64,000 bases of DNA. Source: Alloprevotella sp. GTDB lineage: Bacteria; Bacteroidota; Bacteroidia; Bacteroidales; Bacteroidaceae. The notes under the pieces were generated by a model, which made no database searches, had not been told where the DNA came from, and saw only the letters and a list, made by a program, of their open reading frames with translations. Where the stretch lies: contig JAFVDF010000005.1 of NCBI GenBank assembly GCA_017478625.1, positions 186,001-250,000 on the forward strand, in the 5' to 3' direction. How positions within the stretch are numbered: the stretch's first letter is position 1; the number at the start of each line of letters is the position of its first letter. Positions 9,290 to 17,876 of this stretch are shown here, in pieces. Position numbers and translations under genes: made by a program.

Positions 9290-9500
9290 GTCGTTATGCC
9301 TTCCGAGAAAAGTCGTTAGGCTCTCCGAAAAACTTGCTATGCCTTCCGAAAAACTCGTTATGCTTTCCGAGAAAAGTCGTTAGGTTTTCCGAAAGTCGTT
9401 ATGCTTTCCAAGAAAACTCGTTATGCCTTCTGAAAAACTCGTTATGTTTTTCAAAAAAGTCGTTATGTTTTTTCAAAAAGTCGTTATGTTTTTTCGAACG
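9290..9500. repeat. Ten-unit 21-bp tandem array
   Basis: Units begin at about 9290, 9312, 9333, 9354, 9376, 9394, 9417, 9438, 9459 and 9480. The consensus is close to GTCGTTATGCTTTCCGAAAA. Pitch is 21 or 22 bp, apart from one pair of 18 and 23 that cancel out. The last units drift to T-rich versions (TTATGTTTTTTC). Confidence 0.9.
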
Positions 9501-10005
9501 CATCACGTCTCCCCTTCCGCAGCGGCCATAGACCTGCGCACAAAGCCCCTCCCCGGGGCCAGAATCCACGCTTTTTTATCCCCTCACTTATAGTCCATCA
9601 GAAAATCTGAAGAAATAAATGCCCTCGGCCTCCATACGGGGCGGTTCATCTCAGCTTTCTACAAATAACGCATCGCGTCTCCCTGTCGCACCGGCCTTAG
9701 ACCTGCGCACAAAGCCCCTCCCCTAGGCCAGAATCCTCGTCTTTTTATCCCCTCACTTATAATCCATCAGAAAATCTGAAGAAATAAATGCCCTCGGCCT
9801 CCATACAGGATGGTTCATTTCAGCTTTCTACAATAACGCGTCACCTCTCCCCTTTCGCACCGGCCATAGACCTGCGCACAAAGCCCCTCCCCAAGGCCAG
9901 AATCCATGTCTTTCTATCCCCTCACTTATAATCCAGCAAAAAATCAGAAGAAATAAATGCCCTCGGCCTCCATACAGGGCAGTTCATTTCTGCTTTCTAC
10001 AAATA
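9497..10005. repeat. Three tandem copies of a ~169-bp repeat
   Basis: Copies start at 9497, 9667 and 9835 (pitch 170 and 168), each opening AACGCxTC and closing GCTTTCTACAAAT or similar. They are about 90 percent alike by eye. Each contains GACCTGCGCACAAAGCCCC, then ATCCCCTCACTTATA, a small hairpin (TCAGA-AAA-TCTGA in copies 1 and 2) and ATGCCCTCGGCCTCCATAC. The first copy overlaps the end of the 21-bp array. Confidence 0.92.
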
Positions 10006-10041
10006 AATCGGAGGTTACCTCTACCAAGAGAGTAACTCGTT

Positions 10042-10167
10042 CTACTCTTCGTCTTTATTGTGTCGCAACGAACGCCCAATGATACGATAGAGAAAGAATA
10101 TAAATAGAACGAACCAAATATAGGGTTCAAATATGACAAACTCTATAATCTTATCAATCCATTCCAT
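10042..10167 (-). CDS. Putative 41-residue single-pass membrane protein
   Basis: A small minus-strand ORF from ATG at 10167 to TAG at 10042. The protein starts MEWIDKIIEFVIFEPY, continues with an aromatic-rich hydrophobic segment of about 18 residues (IWFVLFIFFLYRIIG) and ends with a charged tail (RSLRHNKDEE). This is a textbook small membrane protein layout with positive charge after the TM helix. It lies 62 bp downstream of the dnaB stop on the same strand, between repeat copy 3 and a repeat fragment. I do not recognise a family. Coding status is inferred from composition only. Confidence 0.5.
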   Translation of the reverse strand: MEWIDKIIEFVIFEPYIWFVLFIFFLYRIIGRSLRHNKDEE

Positions 10168-10201
10168 AAAAATAACCCGTGGCTTGTGTATAGTTCTTTC
10201 C

Positions 10202-10230
10202 CCATACGGGGCGGTTCATCTCAGCTTTCT
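10202..10230. repeat. 29-bp fragment of the ~169-bp repeat at the dnaB 3' end
   Basis: CCATACGGGG to GCTTTCT at 10202-10230 is identical to 9632-9660 in repeat copy 1. The identity ends at the first base of the dnaB stop triplet (10230-10232 on the plus strand). Copies 2 and 3 differ at several bases, so this fragment is closest to copy 1. Confidence 0.85.
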
Positions 10231-11762
10231 TAAAACGGATAATCGGGAGCCGGTGCAATGCCCTCGGTTTGCGGTGCCGGAGGCGGAGGAGCCATCGTGG
10301 AAGCAGCCACGTTCTCCCCGGGAAGAGGAATGTAAGAAGTGCCTGCATCCTTATTCTGGAAACGTGTGAAGTCTTTCTTGAATTCTACTTCAAATTCTCC
10401 CATGCCGCCACTACGATGCTTTGCCAAAATAATCTCTGCCAACCCGGTCACATCATTACCGTGCGCATCTTTCTTCAGTCCAAACGCTTCGGGCCTATGG
10501 ATAAACAGCACGATGTCTGCATCCTGCTCAATAGCACCGGATTCGCGAAGATCACTAAGCTGTGGACGCTGGCCTTTTCCGTCGCCTTCTTTCGGATCAC
10601 GAGCCGTCAGATTACGGTTAAGCTGACTCAAGGCAATGATGGGGATATTCAATTCTTTCGCAAGGCCCTTCAAAGAACGACTTATCATACTCACTTCTTC
10701 TTGACGCGAGGAGAAATGCATCCCAGAAGCATTCATGAGTTGCAAGTAGTCTATCATTATCAACTTTATACCATGTTCCTTATACAGACGGCGCGCCTTT
10801 GTGCGCAATTCGAACACAGACAAGTTGGGCGTTTCGTCCAAATACAATGGCGCATCGGACATCTCTTTGATCTTATAGTCAAGTTGTCCCCATTCATGTC
10901 GGAGCAACTGGCCACTACGAATCTTCTCTCCGGAAATTTCACAGACATTGCTGATAAGACGATTCACTAATTGGACACTGGACATCTCCAAAGAGAAAAA
11001 TGCCATAGGAGTTTTTTGATCTATCGCAATGTTCTTTGCCATTGAAAGCGCAAACGCGGTCTTTCCGACACCCGGACGCGCCGCCATTATTATCAGATCA
11101 GATTTCTGCCAACCGGCTGTAAGTTTGTCCAACTCATAAAAACCGCTTGGAACTCCACTTAATCCTTCCTTCTGAGCGGCGGCCAGATTGATCAGATGAT
11201 AGGCATCTTTCAGAACGGGAGCAATGTGTGTATAATCCTGCTTAAGATGTTTCTGAGAAAGTTTGAATAAATTTCCCTCTGCCTCCTGCATCAATTCATC
11301 TACATCAATCGTAGGATCAAAGGCCTTAGTCTGGATGTCAGACGTATAGGAGATGAGCGCGCGAGCCGTAGCTTTTTGCGCAATCAGCAGTGCATGATAT
11401 TCAATATGAGCACTGCTTACCACTTTCTCCGTAAGTTGAGTCACATAGTATGCGCCTCCCACTTCGTCCAAAGTCCCCTCGCGCCCAAGTTCATCTACGA
11501 CCGTCAGCAAATCTATGGGACATTCGTCAATGTTAAGCTGGCGTATGGCTGTAAAAATGAGCTGATGTTTCTTCTCATAAAAGGATTCCGGCTCAAGTAT
11601 CTCCAAAACCCTGTCAATAGCCTCCTTGTCAATCATCAGTGCGCCCAAGACGGCTTCTTCAAGCTTTATATCTTGAGGCTGAAGGTGCCCAAAATTATCT
11701 TGAAGGGGAGATTGGGCCGATGTCTTAGACTTACTCGTACGTTTGGACGTTGTATTTGGCAT
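10230..11762 (-). CDS. dnaB: Replicative DNA helicase DnaB
   Basis: Hexameric ring helicase at the replication fork, 510 aa from the ATG at 11762. The N-terminal DnaB domain covers about 32-135 (LEEAVLGALMIDKEAIDRVL). The RecA-like motor follows, with the Walker A AARPGVGKTAFAL at 227-239, Walker B MIDYLQLM, and later SQLNR and DIVLFIHRPE motifs. The C-terminal 35 residues are Pro/Ala-rich. I chose 11762 over an upstream in-frame start at 11798, which would overlap the preceding gene and adds no conserved sequence. It starts 14 bp after the beta-helix lipoprotein stop. No dnaC-type loader is seen nearby; the DUF721 (DciA-like) protein at 61196 is a candidate loader. Confidence 0.97.
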   Translation of the reverse strand: MPNTTSKRTSKSKTSAQSPLQDNFGHLQPQDIKLEEAVLGALMIDKEAIDRVLEILEPESFYEKKHQLIFTAIRQLNIDECPIDLLTVVDELGREGTLDEVGGAYYVTQLTEKVVSSAHIEYHALLIAQKATARALISYTSDIQTKAFDPTIDVDELMQEAEGNLFKLSQKHLKQDYTHIAPVLKDAYHLINLAAAQKEGLSGVPSGFYELDKLTAGWQKSDLIIMAARPGVGKTAFALSMAKNIAIDQKTPMAFFSLEMSSVQLVNRLISNVCEISGEKIRSGQLLRHEWGQLDYKIKEMSDAPLYLDETPNLSVFELRTKARRLYKEHGIKLIMIDYLQLMNASGMHFSSRQEEVSMISRSLKGLAKELNIPIIALSQLNRNLTARDPKEGDGKGQRPQLSDLRESGAIEQDADIVLFIHRPEAFGLKKDAHGNDVTGLAEIILAKHRSGGMGEFEVEFKKDFTRFQNKDAGTSYIPLPGENVAASTMAPPPPAPQTEGIAPAPDYPF

Positions 11763-11776
11763 AATCTTGCTTAAAC

Positions 11777-13225
11777 TTAATTCTGGAACACATAACATCC
11801 TATGTCGGACTTACTGCGCTCAAGGCGCGAACGGCCCAACCGGTCAACAGGAGCATAATTAATGCTTATGTCATAATTGGCTGTACCTATCGCACGGGAT
11901 TTTTCTGAAAGAAGAAAAGAGAAATTCAATTTATCATAATCGAATTGGGGAGTAAAATTTTCCGATTCTGCAAAGCGAGACTCGTTATCCTCCGACCAAA
12001 GACAGTTTACGAAGTGCGTATCGTCAGAAACTCGCGGAGTATGGAGATAACAACTGGTAAACTTATACTCAAAAGCATCCTCAAGCCTTGAATTGTTCTG
12101 ATGTCCCATTAAATCGTCGGCATTAATACCTGTGACGATGGTATTAGCCACCTCGAGATTGACTAAAGGCAGACGCTCTTCATCTTCATAATTAGAAAAA
12201 TCAAAAGCTACGCCGTGTCCTCCGACAAACGGGTAAAATTGCGCAATGGTACAATGGATAAATGTATAATCTCCCCCCAACAATTTGACGCAATCGTTCC
12301 CCGAATTGGTTATCTGGGTATTTATCACTGTAGCATTTGCATTTTTTGCCAAGAGTCCATAACTCCCGGTGTTATGAATAATGCTATTTCTCAACACAAG
12401 CGATTGTTGGGACAAATCGGAGCCTTCTATTTGCACACCCACATTGGCACTGTGGATATCAGCGTAGTCTATCTCATTATTTGTACTTGTGGAGCGAAAA
12501 TAGATACCGTCCCACTGATTGGGAATCTTATCGTACGGAATATCGGTAAGCATATTTCCCAGTCTATCTCCGCGGAGCACTACATTTTCATCCACACTGC
12601 CATTCAACGAAAGTTTGCCGTAAACAATTAATCGGGCATCATTGTGAAACAGCAATGTTACTCCGGGCTGAATAAGTAATTGCCCACCTTCTTCCACTAC
12701 TATGCTATCCTTAATATGGTATGGACGTGACGCATCTAACACTTGGGTGTTTCCAACACGTAATTGTTCCAATGGAATAACACTTTGCGAATAGCATTTC
12801 AATACCACATGTTGTTCCTTTCCTCCCTCAGTCAGAAAGTGCAATTTATCTATAATTTTTACGGCATCATCTCTATCAAAATCTGTGGCACGTACAAAAA
12901 GGAAAATTATCAGGCTATCACGTTTTCCTATTTCTACATTACTGAGAGTCTCTCCCCCTGATAGAGACTGTCCATCCACATTGATTCTAAACGGAGATTC
13001 AACTCCACCTTCTAACCAAATACGCTCAAAACGTATCGGCTGATTGTGCGGATTATAAATCTTAAATGTATCTGTAGGCGTCACTTCGTTTGCTATAACG
13101 GTGTCCAGACTGACCGTGTCTTTCCAAATGGAAATTGCAGCTGTCGGAGACACCAAATAGTTATCATCGTCCATACACGCAACAAGGCACGACGACAACA
13201 AAATAAAGAAAAGAATTTTCTTCAT
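11777..13225 (-). CDS. Lipoprotein with right-handed beta-helix repeats
   Basis: 482-aa predicted surface or periplasmic lipoprotein of unknown function. It has a lipoprotein signal with lipid-anchored C17 (LVAC-MDDD). Residues about 25-140 look like an Ig-like or choice-of-anchor beta domain. Residues about 150-420 show parallel beta-helix character: repeated short strands with Asn and Gly turns (IHNTGSYGLLAKNANATVINTQ..., NSGNDCVKLLGG). Such proteins are widespread in Bacteroidales beside housekeeping genes. It lies 41 bp after pepD and 14 bp before dnaB on the same strand. No catalytic residues of polysaccharide lyases can be assigned, so a structural or binding role is as likely as an enzymatic one. 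Confidence 0.8.
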   Translation of the reverse strand: MKKILFFILLSSCLVACMDDDNYLVSPTAAISIWKDTVSLDTVIANEVTPTDTFKIYNPHNQPIRFERIWLEGGVESPFRINVDGQSLSGGETLSNVEIGKRDSLIIFLFVRATDFDRDDAVKIIDKLHFLTEGGKEQHVVLKCYSQSVIPLEQLRVGNTQVLDASRPYHIKDSIVVEEGGQLLIQPGVTLLFHNDARLIVYGKLSLNGSVDENVVLRGDRLGNMLTDIPYDKIPNQWDGIYFRSTSTNNEIDYADIHSANVGVQIEGSDLSQQSLVLRNSIIHNTGSYGLLAKNANATVINTQITNSGNDCVKLLGGDYTFIHCTIAQFYPFVGGHGVAFDFSNYEDEERLPLVNLEVANTIVTGINADDLMGHQNNSRLEDAFEYKFTSCYLHTPRVSDDTHFVNCLWSEDNESRFAESENFTPQFDYDKLNFSFLLSEKSRAIGTANYDISINYAPVDRLGRSRLERSKSDIGCYVFQN

Positions 13226-13266
13226 AAAAGCATTAATTCGAAGACTTTACAGATTCTAGTACAACC

Positions 13267-14721
13267 CTATTTAACCAGTTTTCCTAATTCCTCCAATAGA
13301 AGCAACAGGTGCCTCCAAACCAAATCAACCGTAGGAATCAGCAATTTCTCATCTGGACTATGCACACCTCGGAGCGTCGGACCGATACTTATCATATCTA
13401 AATGGGGATATTTGACGCTGAACAGTCCACATTCAAGGCCAGCATGGATACCTAAAACTTTGGGATTTTTGTCGAAAAGAGATTTATACGTCTCCACAGC
13501 TATTTTAACTAATTTGCTATTCGGGTTCGTTTCCCATCCAGGATAGCCTTCTCCGGTTTTGACATAAGTAGCGCCACCAAGAACAAAGGCTGATCTAACA
13601 ACAGCACTGACGTTCTCACGATTACTCATAAGGCTACTGCGCTGACTCGTTACAACTACAATTCCCTCCTCGGTCTTATGAATGCTTGCCAAGTTCGAAC
13701 TGGTCTCCACAAAGTTTTCAATGGTCTGACTCATAGAGAACACACCATTGTGGACAGCATTAAGTGCTTGAACAAAGCGACATGTTTGCTCAAAGGTCTG
13801 AGCCTTAGACGGAACGGATACAGAGGTCAGTTCCAAGTGCAGATCCTTTTCTGTAACTTCAAACTCTTTTTCTACAGCTGCCACATACTGATTAAACGTT
13901 GCAGAGAGCCAATCGCGCTCACTATTACTAATCACAGCAACAGCAAATCCCTCTCGGGGAATGGCATTATGTAGCCCACCGCTCTGTATATCTACCAAAC
14001 GTACTTCTGTATGTTCTAAAATCTGACAAAGAAATCTTATGATTAATTTGTTTGCGTTTGCACGTTTCTTTATTATATCGTCTCCAGAGTGTCCTCCTGT
14101 TAATCCTTTTACAGATACCTTGAATGCATAGGCGTCTTCAGGAACGGCTTCCTCCGAGAACGGGAATTTTGCGGTTGTATTAGCCCCGCCGGCACAACTA
14201 ACGAAGATTTCGCCCTCATCTTCAGAGTCCAAATTGATAAGGTAATCACCTTCCATAAAATCCGGCTTCAATGCTTCTGCGCCAGTAAGTCCACGTTCTT
14301 CATCCACGGTGAATACGCATTCCAGAGGTCCATGCTTGATATTATCATCTACCAAAACGGCCATTTGCATAGCACAACCGATTCCATCGTCAGCACCCAG
14401 TGTTGTACCATTCGCCGTAAGCCATTCGCCGTCTATATATGTCTGGATGGCATCATTATCAAAGTCAAAATCAAGTGTGGCATTCTTTTCGCATACCATA
14501 TCCATGTGACTTTGGAGGATTACTCCGGGAGCAGATTCCATACCTGCTGTTGCCGGTTTCTTTATGACTACATTTCCCACCTCGTCTCTACGAGTTTCCA
14601 GGCCTAGCTTCTGCCCAAATTCAATAAGGAATTGTGTCATTTTCTCCTCTTTTCCAGAGGGGCGAGGTATCTTATTAATTTCAGCAAAGATGGAAAAAAC
14701 AGATTCGGGAGTTAGTTGCAT
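13267..14721 (-). CDS. pepD: Aminoacyl-histidine dipeptidase (PepD, M20C)
   Basis: Zinc dipeptidase that hydrolyses Xaa-His and other dipeptides in the cytosol; 484 aa, normal for the family. Metal ligands are visible in family order: H72 in LQSHMDMVCEKN, the bridging Asp in LGADDGIGCAMQ (111-112), the catalytic/metal Glu pair in TVDEERGLTGAEAL (141-142), LDSEDEG, and the late His in GIHAGLECG. A lid/dimerisation domain occupies the middle. It leads the minus-strand cluster pepD, beta-helix lipoprotein, dnaB from a strong promoter at 14758-14789. In a peptide-fermenting Bacteroidales this enzyme finishes oligopeptide breakdown, which matches the DPP5-like peptidase at 25955. Confidence 0.96.
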   Translation of the reverse strand: MQLTPESVFSIFAEINKIPRPSGKEEKMTQFLIEFGQKLGLETRRDEVGNVVIKKPATAGMESAPGVILQSHMDMVCEKNATLDFDFDNDAIQTYIDGEWLTANGTTLGADDGIGCAMQMAVLVDDNIKHGPLECVFTVDEERGLTGAEALKPDFMEGDYLINLDSEDEGEIFVSCAGGANTTAKFPFSEEAVPEDAYAFKVSVKGLTGGHSGDDIIKKRANANKLIIRFLCQILEHTEVRLVDIQSGGLHNAIPREGFAVAVISNSERDWLSATFNQYVAAVEKEFEVTEKDLHLELTSVSVPSKAQTFEQTCRFVQALNAVHNGVFSMSQTIENFVETSSNLASIHKTEEGIVVVTSQRSSLMSNRENVSAVVRSAFVLGGATYVKTGEGYPGWETNPNSKLVKIAVETYKSLFDKNPKVLGIHAGLECGLFSVKYPHLDMISIGPTLRGVHSPDEKLLIPTVDLVWRHLLLLLEELGKLVK

Positions 14722-14757
14722 GATTAAGTCGGTTTTAAGTGAATATTAAATATTTCC

Positions 14758-14789
14758 CAAAAATAGTTTTTCAATTTCATAATGCCAAA
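14758..14789 (-). promoter_or_regulatory. Promoter of the pepD cluster
   Basis: Minus strand TTTG (14789-14786), 20-base spacer, TATTTTTG (14765-14758): a perfect match to both boxes, 36 bases upstream of the pepD ATG. Confidence 0.8.
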
Positions 14790-14868
14790 CAATACCCTAA
14801 ATTCCACACAAGTCCTCCCAATCAATAGAGTCAATATTTTGAACATCTCACAAGGCTGTTCATACACA

Positions 14869-14900
14869 TTGGAGATATGTGGGATTTTTTCGTATCTTTG
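14869..14900 (+). promoter_or_regulatory. Promoter of the binding-lipoprotein/TPR pair
   Basis: TTGG (14869-14872), 20-base spacer, TATCTTTG (14893-14900). The -7 box is perfect. It leaves only about 14 bases between the expected start of transcription and the ATG at 14921. It also rules out the in-frame start at 14879, which would precede the promoter. Confidence 0.7.
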
Positions 14901-14920
14901 CCTTACCAACCTACCGAATA

Positions 14921-15772
14921 ATGAGAACACGTTTATTTCTACTCCTTTCTCTGTTACTATTCTGTGCCTGTGGCTCAAAGGATAAGGAGGACAAGCAAAC
15001 CGACAAGAGAACAACTCTGTCGGAAGATACTATTTTTATAGGGGTTGAAGAAACGCTCTCTGCTCTCCCTTTTTTTTACGCTGAAAAGTATGGTGAATTT
15101 CAACGCCAGAAGCTCCTGTGTAAAGTAGTTGTCTTGCCTTCTCAAGAAGACTGTTCAGATGCTGTATTAAGAGGTGACATCTATGCATCTCTCCTTGATG
15201 AGCCCACGTACAATGAGCTGAATAAAAAGTCTGAGCAACTTACCGCAATATTAAATACGCCCAACAATTGGGGCATAGTTTCTCCCACCTTATTGCGCTT
15301 ACAAAGTTTGAAAGATCTCAAGGGGCGTATCATCGCCAGTAAGCGAAATAGTAATTCAGAGAATGTAGCCAAAGAACTTCTGGCTTTGGCAAATCTTAAA
15401 GATACGGATGTCGCATTTCCGCAAATAGGGAATTATGCGACCCGCTTAAGTATGATTGAAAATAATCAGGTGGATGCCACGGTTCTTCCCGAGCCCTATC
15501 TTACCCAGGCTTTGTGTAAGGGCGCAAAGTTATTATCCCCTCAAAAAAGCGGGCTTAAGAAGAACACTGTACTTGCCCTGTGCACGCAGCGAACAAGTAA
15601 CACAGACAGAAAGAATATTTCTGCACTCAGACTAGCCTACAATGCGGCCATTGATTCTATTGCGGCCAAAGGAAAGGACTGTTGTATTGATATTTTGAAA
15701 GACGTATATGAGTTGAATGATACTACCATACGTCGTCTCGTTCTCCCAAAATTCCCCAAAGCCTCTTTGTAA
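14921..15772 (+). CDS. NMT1/THI5-like solute-binding lipoprotein
   Basis: 283-aa periplasmic-binding-protein-like lipoprotein. The lipoprotein signal ends at C17 (LLLFCAC-GSKDKEDK). The mature part follows the NitT/TauT/SsuA binding fold: IFIGVEETLSALPFFYAEKYGEF near the start, a SLKDLKGRIIASKRNSNSENVA hinge segment around 137-160, and DATVLPEPYLTQAL around 195-208, typical of this family. ABC permease and ATPase genes, normally adjacent, are absent, so it either serves a distant transporter or acts as a sensor. Its stop codon abuts the ATG of the TPR gene. Ligand unknown. Confidence 0.8.
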   Translation: MRTRLFLLLSLLLFCACGSKDKEDKQTDKRTTLSEDTIFIGVEETLSALPFFYAEKYGEFQRQKLLCKVVVLPSQEDCSDAVLRGDIYASLLDEPTYNELNKKSEQLTAILNTPNNWGIVSPTLLRLQSLKDLKGRIIASKRNSNSENVAKELLALANLKDTDVAFPQIGNYATRLSMIENNQVDATVLPEPYLTQALCKGAKLLSPQKSGLKKNTVLALCTQRTSNTDRKNISALRLAYNAAIDSIAAKGKDCCIDILKDVYELNDTTIRRLVLPKFPKASL

Positions 15773-17836
15773 ATGTCTGTTCACCCATTGACCCCGGCGT
15801 TTCTACGTTCCGTTCAAACAAATTTAGACTCCGGCTGGCTCCTCGGAGCCATTATCCAGATGGAGGGGACGCTGTCGCAAGCCGACATCTTATTTGAGCA
15901 AACCCGTCAATTAAGGGAGTCTTATGAGTTGTTACTCAAATATTTAAAAAACGGAAGCCAGGATCCCACGCGGCATAATCAGTACGCGCAATTTTATCGT
16001 CAGGCATACGAAATATATGACACTCTCCTTTTGCGACAGCGTCGAGCATCTTTTGAGAGTATCCGATCTGAACTAAATCATCCTCAGACTGGGCAGGAAT
16101 CCCGTACAATATCATTGTGCTTCGATGATTTGATTCTGTCAGACAAGTGGACTGAAGAGAATCCGGAGTCATTTCTATCGTTAGTCCGCCTGATTGCTCT
16201 GGACAATAATGCTCCGCTTCTAAATTCCATATCGGCACTGACTCTCTCTTTATTAAATGTCTTTGATGAGCAGAAGTTTTCTACCCTTTTCTTGCTGTTT
16301 TTCACTGAAACCGATGTTCAAGTAAGGATTCGCAGTATGGTTGGTATTGTTTTTGCTGTTATAAAATACAGCAAGCGTATCCACTTGTATGATGAACTAC
16401 GAGAATATATTGAGAAAATACTACAAGACGATTTCTTCTGCCAGCATATTGAGGCACTCCAATACCAACTCATCCAGAATCTTCGTACAAAAACAGATCT
16501 ACAGAATATAAACGAACAAATCATGCCTTGGCTGCAGGAGCATGCTAAACAAATGGGCAATTTGTTTACCTCTTCCGATGAGTTAGTAGAATCACTGTCC
16601 GATTATAATCCGGGTTGGGAACAAAAAGAACTTGCTGAACAAATAGAGGATAAGGTACAGGACTTAATTGCATTTCAAAAAAAAGGTACAGATACGTTCT
16701 ATTCCACATTTGCCCAACTCTGTCGCTCCATTCCGTTCTTTGATAAATCTGAAAATTGGTTCTTCCCATTCAGTACAGAGCATTCCGCATTCTCCCAAAT
16801 CGACTTCGATGTCCAAAAGTTGGCTCAATTTTACGACAAACAGCATCTATCCGATACTTCAAGATATGCATTCACACTTTTCATATTGCGTATGCCCAGC
16901 TCGCATGTGAAAAATATTTTTGAGCATATTGAACAAGTTCAAGGTGTTATGGAGGACTCCCCTTCAACGGATAAGCAACAGGACGTCATACAATCTATAC
17001 AATTCTATCTACAAGATCTCTACAGATTCTATACTCTATATAAACACCGTGATTTATTTGCTAATCCATTCCAATTAGACCTCCATTTTGTAGACAATAC
17101 ATACTTGAAAGAAATCTTTATTAAAGAATCTGTTTTACGCAAGTTTTCAGATATTTATATAAAGGAGAGTGACTGGGAGAATGGACTAAAATATCTCAGA
17201 CTTATCCGGCCTGCCAATCTCATTGCCAGCGACTTTGAAAAGTCTGGTTATTGTAAGGAAAAATCCAATCAACTTAACGAAGCGCTTATTGACTACGAAC
17301 AAGCCTTAGTACTCAACGCCGACTCCTCTTGGACCTTACAACGTCTGGCTTATCTGTATTTCAGACTGAACAATTTCAACCGCTCGCTCCAGCTCTATGA
17401 TGAATTGTTCAGCAATGATAGTTCCCACCTGGATTATCTGATTAAAATCGGAGAATGCCAAATGCATTTAGGCGATTATCAAACAGCGGAACAAAGCCTT
17501 ATCAAGAGCGATTATCTACGTCCCTCTGATGACAGCAAACGTGCGTTAGCCTGGCTATATCTTTTAACAGATAATTGGGATAAAGCAGAGCAGTTATATC
17601 TGGGTCTGATTGATAACAAGCCCAGACAAACCGATTTTCTCAATGCAGGCCATGTGGCTCTGCTCTCGGGAAACATAGCAATGGCTATAGAACGCTATTC
17701 ACGTTACTTGCTCTTCAATGAGAAAAAGCCTATCTCCAACCGAAATCTCTTTGACCAAGACCGTGACTTACTGGTCAAGAAAGGGCTTACTACAGAGTTT
17801 CTACAACAAATATCCGACCTCGTGGTACTCCACTAA
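15773..17836 (+). CDS. TPR-repeat protein of unknown function
   Basis: 687-aa protein without signal peptide or clear TM segment, so probably cytosolic. The N-terminal two thirds are predicted helical but lack clear motifs. Residues about 470-650 hold at least four TPR-like helical pairs (NQLNEALIDYEQALVLNADS, NNFNRSLQLYDELF, GDYQTAEQSLIKSDYLRPSD, DNWDKAEQLYLGLID). It starts immediately after the stop of the binding-lipoprotein gene (0 bp gap), so expression of the two is probably coupled. Large TPR proteins of this layout occur in Bacteroidales but I do not know a function. Confidence 0.8.
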   Translation: MSVHPLTPAFLRSVQTNLDSGWLLGAIIQMEGTLSQADILFEQTRQLRESYELLLKYLKNGSQDPTRHNQYAQFYRQAYEIYDTLLLRQRRASFESIRSELNHPQTGQESRTISLCFDDLILSDKWTEENPESFLSLVRLIALDNNAPLLNSISALTLSLLNVFDEQKFSTLFLLFFTETDVQVRIRSMVGIVFAVIKYSKRIHLYDELREYIEKILQDDFFCQHIEALQYQLIQNLRTKTDLQNINEQIMPWLQEHAKQMGNLFTSSDELVESLSDYNPGWEQKELAEQIEDKVQDLIAFQKKGTDTFYSTFAQLCRSIPFFDKSENWFFPFSTEHSAFSQIDFDVQKLAQFYDKQHLSDTSRYAFTLFILRMPSSHVKNIFEHIEQVQGVMEDSPSTDKQQDVIQSIQFYLQDLYRFYTLYKHRDLFANPFQLDLHFVDNTYLKEIFIKESVLRKFSDIYIKESDWENGLKYLRLIRPANLIASDFEKSGYCKEKSNQLNEALIDYEQALVLNADSSWTLQRLAYLYFRLNNFNRSLQLYDELFSNDSSHLDYLIKIGECQMHLGDYQTAEQSLIKSDYLRPSDDSKRALAWLYLLTDNWDKAEQLYLGLIDNKPRQTDFLNAGHVALLSGNIAMAIERYSRYLLFNEKKPISNRNLFDQDRDLLVKKGLTTEFLQQISDLVVLH

Positions 17837-17876
17837 GTCGGATAATTCCATAAGTCTGTGTGGTAAGATTTCGCCA

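Larger units (their letters stand above)
9275..10041. other. Repeat-filled intergenic region
   Basis: Between the glycosyltransferase stop and the small membrane ORF there is no credible gene. It consists of the 21-bp array (9290-9500) and three tandem copies of about 169 bp (9497-10005). An open frame through the array exists only because 21 is a multiple of three. Confidence 0.8.

Noticed and set aside
9334..9531. 65-residue open frame with repeated SLCF-type units
   Set aside because: It is only the translation of the 21-bp array, open because the pitch is a multiple of three; there is no support for a start site.
9290..10005. CRISPR array
   Set aside because: Units are contiguous and degenerate without unique spacers of constant length, and no cas genes are present.
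10269..10970. 233-residue plus-strand open frame opposite dnaB
   Set aside because: Antisense shadow of a highly conserved gene.
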